Assembly: GCA_938084565.1 (NCBI GenBank)
Contig: CALKEU010000013.1
Span: forward strand, 1-64,000
DNA length: 64,000 bases
Source of the DNA: Candidatus Kapaibacterium sp.
Lineage (GTDB): Bacteria; Bacteroidota; Ignavibacteria; Kapaibacteriales; HRBIN21
Reading direction: 5' to 3'
A program made the translations under genes and the position numbers. This document shows positions 60,301-64,000 of the stretch, in pieces. Numbering within the stretch: position 1 is the stretch's first letter; every line of letters begins with the position of its first letter. Below the pieces are notes generated by a model that saw nothing but the letters and a program-made list of their open reading frames with translations, ran no database searches and was not told the origin of the DNA.

Positions 60301-61764
60301 ATGCGTGCGACGAAATCTGTCGACGAACTCATTCGGGAAGCTCAACAGACGCAAGAGCTACGACGGGTTCTGGGGCCGGCCAATTTGGTGGCTTTGGGGA
60401 TCGGAGCCATCATAGGGGCGGGGATCTTTGTATTGACAGGGCAAGCAGCAGCACAATATGCGGGACCGGCCATTGCGCTTTCGTTTGTGATTTCTGGCAT
60501 TGGCTGTGTGTTTGCTGCGCTCTGCTACGCAGAGTTTGCCTCCCTCATTCCGATTGCTGGGAGTGCGTATACATATGCGTACGCCACACTCGGGCGCTTT
60601 TTCGCTTGGGTGATCGGCTGGGATCTGCTCCTGGAGTACTTGTTCGGTGCCTCCACTGTAGCGGTAGGATGGTCAGGCTATGTAGTCAGCTGGTTGGCCG
60701 ATATCGGGGTGCACATTCCTCGGGAGTGGGCCGCAGCCCCGTTGGCGTATGATCCGAAGGTGCACCAGTGGACATCGACGGGGGCAATCTTCAATCTCCC
60801 GGCAGCCCTGATCATTGTGCTCCTGACGGTCTTGCTCGTGTTGGGCATTCGAGAGTCAGCCACTTTCAACAATATCATCGTGCTGGTGAAGGTGGGGGTC
60901 ATCGTGCTGTTTATTGTCTTCGGTGCGGCCTATGTCAATGTGGCCAATTGGCTGCCCTTTATTCCCGAGAATACAGGGCAGTTTGGGCATTACGGGTGGA
61001 GTGGGGTCTTGCGTGGGGCTGGGGTGATTTTCTTCGCCTACATTGGATTCGATGCCGTATCGACGGCGGCTCAAGAGGCTCGGAATCCACAGCGAGATAT
61101 GCCAATTGGGATCATCGGTTCTCTGGGGATTTCGACCCTGCTCTATATCCTCGTGGCGCTCGTCATGACGGGGGTGGTCGACTATCGCCAGCTGGGGGTA
61201 CCCGATCCGATGGCCGTGGCAGTCAACGCCATGCAAAGTGCAAGTGGGGAGCCGCTCTACTGGCTGCGTCACGCCATTAAGCTCGGTGCCATTGCAGGCC
61301 TCAGCTCGGTGATTCTTGTCCTGCTTCTGGGGCAGCCTCGGATTTTCTATGCGATGGCCAAGGATGGACTTCTGCCGCCGTTCTTCTCCCACGTTCACAA
61401 ACGCTTCCGTACACCGGCCCGGGCAACACTATTGACGGGGGCAGTGGCGGCGTTGATTGCTGGGCTTTTCCCCATTGGCATCCTAGGCGAGCTTGTGTCT
61501 ATCGGGACGCTGCTGGCTTTCACGATTGTTTCCATAGCTGTCATTGTGCTGCGGTATCAGCGGCCGGATCTTCCGCGCCCGTTCCGCGTCCCTCTGATGC
61601 CGGTTGTGCCTATCCTCGGGGCGCTGGTTTCCCTAGTGCAGATGTTCTCCCTGCCGCTCGATACGTGGATTCGGCTGCTGGGGTGGATGGCCTTAGGACT
61701 GCTCCTATATGCTGTCTACGGCCGGCGGCATGGTGCAGTCTTACAGCGGCAGCGCGTCAGCTAA
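60301..61764 (+). CDS. APC superfamily amino-acid permease (CAT/YfnA-like)
   Basis: A 487-residue membrane protein with about 12 TM segments. LGPANLVALGIGAIIGAGIF is the TM1 glycine motif of APC transporters; AYAEFA-type packing (CYAEFASLIPIAGSAYTYAY) follows in TM3, and FFAYIGFDAVSTAAQEARNP is the cationic-amino-acid-transporter signature. The substrate is probably an amino acid, not specified. An ATG at 60301 and GTGs at 60298 and 60280 are possible; I take the ATG. The stop overlaps the dapB start (TAATG). Confidence 0.93.
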   Translation: MRATKSVDELIREAQQTQELRRVLGPANLVALGIGAIIGAGIFVLTGQAAAQYAGPAIALSFVISGIGCVFAALCYAEFASLIPIAGSAYTYAYATLGRFFAWVIGWDLLLEYLFGASTVAVGWSGYVVSWLADIGVHIPREWAAAPLAYDPKVHQWTSTGAIFNLPAALIIVLLTVLLVLGIRESATFNNIIVLVKVGVIVLFIVFGAAYVNVANWLPFIPENTGQFGHYGWSGVLRGAGVIFFAYIGFDAVSTAAQEARNPQRDMPIGIIGSLGISTLLYILVALVMTGVVDYRQLGVPDPMAVAVNAMQSASGEPLYWLRHAIKLGAIAGLSSVILVLLLGQPRIFYAMAKDGLLPPFFSHVHKRFRTPARATLLTGAVAALIAGLFPIGILGELVSIGTLLAFTIVSIAVIVLRYQRPDLPRPFRVPLMPVVPILGALVSLVQMFSLPLDTWIRLLGWMALGLLLYAVYGRRHGAVLQRQRVS

Positions 61765-62498
61765 TGCCGAAGCCGGCCCTGCTGCTGGTGGGCTATGGGC
61801 GCATGGGCCAAGAAGTCGAGCGCGTGGCCTCCCAGATGGGCTTTCCCGTGGTAGGTATTGCATCGGGCTCTCGCCCTCTTCAGCCGGAAATGCTCCAGAG
61901 GGCTGAGGTCGTGGTGGATTTCTCTGTTCCGGAGGCAGTGCTCCCGACGGCCCGACGTGTCTTGGAGGCTGGAAAGCGGCTGGTCATTGGCACAACGGGA
62001 TGGGCGGCTCAGCGGGAGGAGCTTCGCACGCTGACGGAGGAGATGGAAGGGGGGGTCGTCTACGGGAGCAATTTTGCGCTTGGGCTGCAGCTCTTTCTTC
62101 GTCTGGTAGAGCAGGCAGCGCGCCTTGTGGCCCCCTTCGAGGAGTACGACCTCTTTGTGCATGAGATCCACCATCGCGCCAAGCGCGATGCCCCGAGCGG
62201 GACGGCCCTTCTTTTAGCGGAGCGGATTCTCCAGGCTCTGCCGCGAAAGCGGCGTCTCCTCACCGAGGCCCGTGGACCTCTGCCGGCAGAGGTGCTCCAT
62301 GTGAGCTCTTCCCGCGGCGGGAGTGTTGTGGGAGTCCATACTGTCTTCATCGATGCCGAAGGCGAAAGCCTCGAGCTGGTGCATCGGGCCAAGAGCCGAC
62401 GCCCGTTTGCGGTGGGAGCGCTTATTGCTGCCGAATGGATCGCACAGCGTCGGGGATTCTATGAGTTCGGGCAGGTGGTGGAGGAGCTTCTATCCTAA
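61764..62498 (+). CDS. dapB: 4-hydroxy-tetrahydrodipicolinate reductase
   Basis: A 244-residue NAD(P)H reductase of the lysine/diaminopimelate pathway. The Rossmann motif VGYGRMGQEV (about 8-17, a shortened form of the usual GAxGRMG), VVDFSVPEAV, VIGTTGW and the catalytic EIHHRAKRDAPSGTALLLAE are diagnostic. VVGVHTVFI is also typical. It is on the short side for the family, as in other FCB bacteria. It is coupled to the permease gene by a one-base overlap. Confidence 0.94.
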   Translation: MPKPALLLVGYGRMGQEVERVASQMGFPVVGIASGSRPLQPEMLQRAEVVVDFSVPEAVLPTARRVLEAGKRLVIGTTGWAAQREELRTLTEEMEGGVVYGSNFALGLQLFLRLVEQAARLVAPFEEYDLFVHEIHHRAKRDAPSGTALLLAERILQALPRKRRLLTEARGPLPAEVLHVSSSRGGSVVGVHTVFIDAEGESLELVHRAKSRRPFAVGALIAAEWIAQRRGFYEFGQVVEELLS

Positions 62499-62865
62499 GG
62501 GGTGGCTGTGGATCTGTGCGGCGGTGAGTGTGGCCGCTTCGGAGCCGCCCGCAGAGGTGGAGTTCTTGCAGCCGCTGCCAATCATTGAGCTACCCAGCTC
62601 GGCTCGGTTTGCAACGGCTACGGTCCTACTGCGCAACCGTGGGGGGCGCCTGTTGCGCATTGGAGGCGTACGGAGTAGCTGCTGGTGTGCTACCGCAGTC
62701 GTCCAACGCGGGGAGGTCCCGCCTGATTCACTGTCGGTCCTCCGGATTCAGGTGACTGCGGCAGGCTTGGATCCGGATAGCCTTACGTGGTTACAGTTTA
62801 CGCTCGAGAGCAATGCCTGCAACAGTCCCACTCCCTTACGACTCGCCGTTCGCCGGCGTCAGTGA
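62461..62865 (+). CDS. DUF1573-like secreted protein
   Basis: A 134-residue protein with a short N-terminal hydrophobic signal region (about 12-26, ending VAAS). The beta-sandwich LLRNRGGRLLRIGGVRSSCW, then CATAVV and LSVLRIQVTAAGLD, resembles DUF1573, where the Cys motif is usually SCGCT; here it reads SCWCA. It begins inside dapB (38-nt overlap) with no clear ribosome-binding site, so the start is uncertain. Its 3' end overlaps the ABC exporter on the other strand by 30 bp. Function unknown. Confidence 0.68.
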   Translation: MSSGRWWRSFYPKGWLWICAAVSVAASEPPAEVEFLQPLPIIELPSSARFATATVLLRNRGGRLLRIGGVRSSCWCATAVVQRGEVPPDSLSVLRIQVTAAGLDPDSLTWLQFTLESNACNSPTPLRLAVRRRQ

Positions 62866-64000
62866 GGGTTGGGAGAGCTGGAGGGCCCAGAGCCGAGCAT
62901 AGAGGCCACCGCGGGCGAGCAATTCTGCATGGGTACCGCGTTCGACAATACGCCCGCGGTCGAGTACAAGGATCTCATCGGCGTGGAGGATCGTCGAGAG
63001 ACGATGCGCCACAATGATCGCAGAACGCCCGTGGAGAGCTTGATCGATGGCGTGCTGAACAGTGCGCTCGGCCTCTGCATCCAGGGCAGAGGTGGCCTCG
63101 TCGAAGAGCAAAATGGCTGGATTGCGCACCAAGGCACGAGCAATCGCAATGCGCTGACGCTGCCCGCCAGAGAGAAGAACGCCTCGGTCCCCTACGATGG
63201 TATCGTAGCCGTGGGGAAGTTCGACGATGAAATCGTGAGCATTCGCTAGCCGAGCAGCACGGACGATCTCCTCGATCGTTGCCTCTGGTGCCCCGAAGCG
63301 GATGTTATTGGCAACCGTGTCGTTGAAGAGCGGGGCCTCCTGCGGGACAATACCGAAGAGGGCGCGGTAGTCCTCGAGCCGAAATTCCCGGATGTCGATC
63401 CCATCGAGCAGAATGCGCCCTTGCTGGGGATCGTAGAAGCGGATGAGCAGGTCGAGCAGTGTCGATTTCCCACAGCCACTGGCTCCAACGATAGCAATCT
63501 TTCGGCCTCGTTCGAGTACGAAGCTGATGTTCTGCAATACCGGGGATCCGGGCCGGTACCAGAAGCTCACTGCCTCGACTCGTAGCTCCTGCCAGCTTGT
63601 GGGGACTGGTAGACGCCCGGAGCGGACCGTAGGTTCTTGGCCGAGGATCCGGAAGATCCGTTCGGCAGCTACAAGGCCGCGCTGCAGCTGGGAGATGGAG
63701 TGTAGCACCGCTGCAATGGGCGCCATGACAGCAAAAAGGCAGAACAGGAAGGTCAAGAGCTCATACGGCTGCATCTGCCCGGCCAGTACATGCTGCCCGC
63801 CCACGATGAGCACGACGGTGAGTGCCCCAATGGCTAAGAGCTCGTTGATACCGGGAAGGAGCGCCATGACGCGCTGGTGCTTTAGTGCCGAACGGACGTA
63901 GGCTGAGGTCTCTCGGGCAAAGGCTTCGGCCATGCGCTCTTCGGCAGAGAAGGCTTTCACAATGCGGATTGAGCTCAGAAGCTCCTGCAGGATGGCCATC
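62836..64000 (-). CDS. ABC exporter half-transporter (N-terminus beyond the window)
   Basis: The last 387 or so codons of a fused permease-ATPase; the first TM helices lie past the right edge. The visible part starts at the coupling region ELLSSIRIVKAFSAEERMAE, includes two TM segments (about 45-115 of the fragment) and a full ATPase: Walker A GASGCGKST, signature LLSGGQRQRIA, Walker B AILLFDEATSALD and the switch His in IIVAHRLSTI. It is close to MsbA-type lipid exporters and a second copy of the type at 40525. Substrate unknown. Confidence 0.92.
   Translation of the reverse strand, partial: MAILQELLSSIRIVKAFSAEERMAEAFARETSAYVRSALKHQRVMALLPGINELLAIGALTVVLIVGGQHVLAGQMQPYELLTFLFCLFAVMAPIAAVLHSISQLQRGLVAAERIFRILGQEPTVRSGRLPVPTSWQELRVEAVSFWYRPGSPVLQNISFVLERGRKIAIVGASGCGKSTLLDLLIRFYDPQQGRILLDGIDIREFRLEDYRALFGIVPQEAPLFNDTVANNIRFGAPEATIEEIVRAARLANAHDFIVELPHGYDTIVGDRGVLLSGGQRQRIAIARALVRNPAILLFDEATSALDAEAERTVQHAIDQALHGRSAIIVAHRLSTILHADEILVLDRGRIVERGTHAELLARGGLYARLWALQLSQPSLTPANGES

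Noticed and set aside
1-64000. CRISPR arrays, insertion sequences, phage genes, rRNA genes or riboswitches
   Set aside because: I looked for regular spaced repeats, transposases, integrases and long gene-free regions and found none; intergenic gaps are all under about 150 bp.

Overview
The window is GC-rich, densely packed bacterial chromosome: about 54 protein genes, four tRNA genes, no insertion sequence, no CRISPR array and no rRNA. The lineage signals point to the FCB group, most likely the Chlorobi/Ignavibacteria/Kapabacteria side of Bacteroidota. They are a type IX secretion C-terminal sorting domain on a 1392-residue surface protein, an Omp28-type lipoprotein, PorT-like barrels, a DUF4175 protein, a bacilliredoxin, and at least a dozen intergenic copies of TAnnTTTGC, which resembles the Bacteroidota -7 promoter element. 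Flagellar genes set it apart from typical Bacteroidia. The taxonomic placement is inference; no marker gene is present to settle it.

Layout. 1-2260: the start of an unknown gene, a mitochondrial-type citrate synthase, tRNA-Glu and a PrxQ peroxiredoxin starting 2 nt after the tRNA. 2250-4462: an acyl-CoA-dehydrogenase-like flavoprotein and a LolC/E permease. 4473-9235: a sigma-28-like promoter and flgF-flgG-flgA-flgH-flgI-flgJ, with FlgJ fused to a lytic transglycosylase. 9210-17057 (minus): tryptophanase with its own promoter, and a pstSCAB-phoU-era-dprA operon. 17097-19431 (minus): deoC, an AI-2E transporter and a bacilliredoxin. 19565-29649 (plus): a 10-kb run of DUF4175, arsC, GT4 glycosyltransferase, sugar-nucleotide dehydratase, threonine aldolase, thioesterase, NagZ and prenyl synthase. 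29646-31009 (minus): lolA and a DUF3108 protein. 31135-34922 (plus): a PorT-like barrel and an M1 peptidase fused to a C-terminal barrel-like region. 34928-37113 (minus): an LCP protein and mazG. 37198-42348 (plus): bamD, acyl-CoA thioesterase, a barrel protein, aspartokinase and an MsbA-like exporter. 42302-47784: mltG (minus), tRNA-Ser and tRNA-Lys (plus), and the T9SS surface protein (minus). 47927-51424 (plus): murC, fbaB, a lipoprotein and tRNA-Ser. 51439-60179 (minus): peroxiredoxin, Omp28-like, isocitrate dehydrogenase, M42 peptidase, tamB and rlpA. 60301-62865 (plus): amino-acid permease, dapB and a DUF1573-like protein. 62836-64000 (minus): an ABC exporter cut by the window edge.

How it works together. 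Most genes are core: envelope building (LolA, LolC/E, BamD, TamB, MltG, NagZ, RlpA, MurC, LCP), lysine/cell-wall precursors (aspartokinase, DapB), central carbon (citrate synthase, isocitrate dehydrogenase, FbaB), phosphate uptake and peroxide/thiol defence. The distinctive layer is the cell surface (flagellum, T9SS giant protein, M1-barrel fusion) and the compact transcription architecture: short promoters, short or absent leaders, a tRNA abutting an mRNA, and overlapping convergent genes. No gene-free stretch longer than 300 bases exists; the largest gaps (about 85-140 bp) are promoter or leader regions. No recognisable DNA-binding transcription factor is encoded apart from the indirect regulator PhoU.
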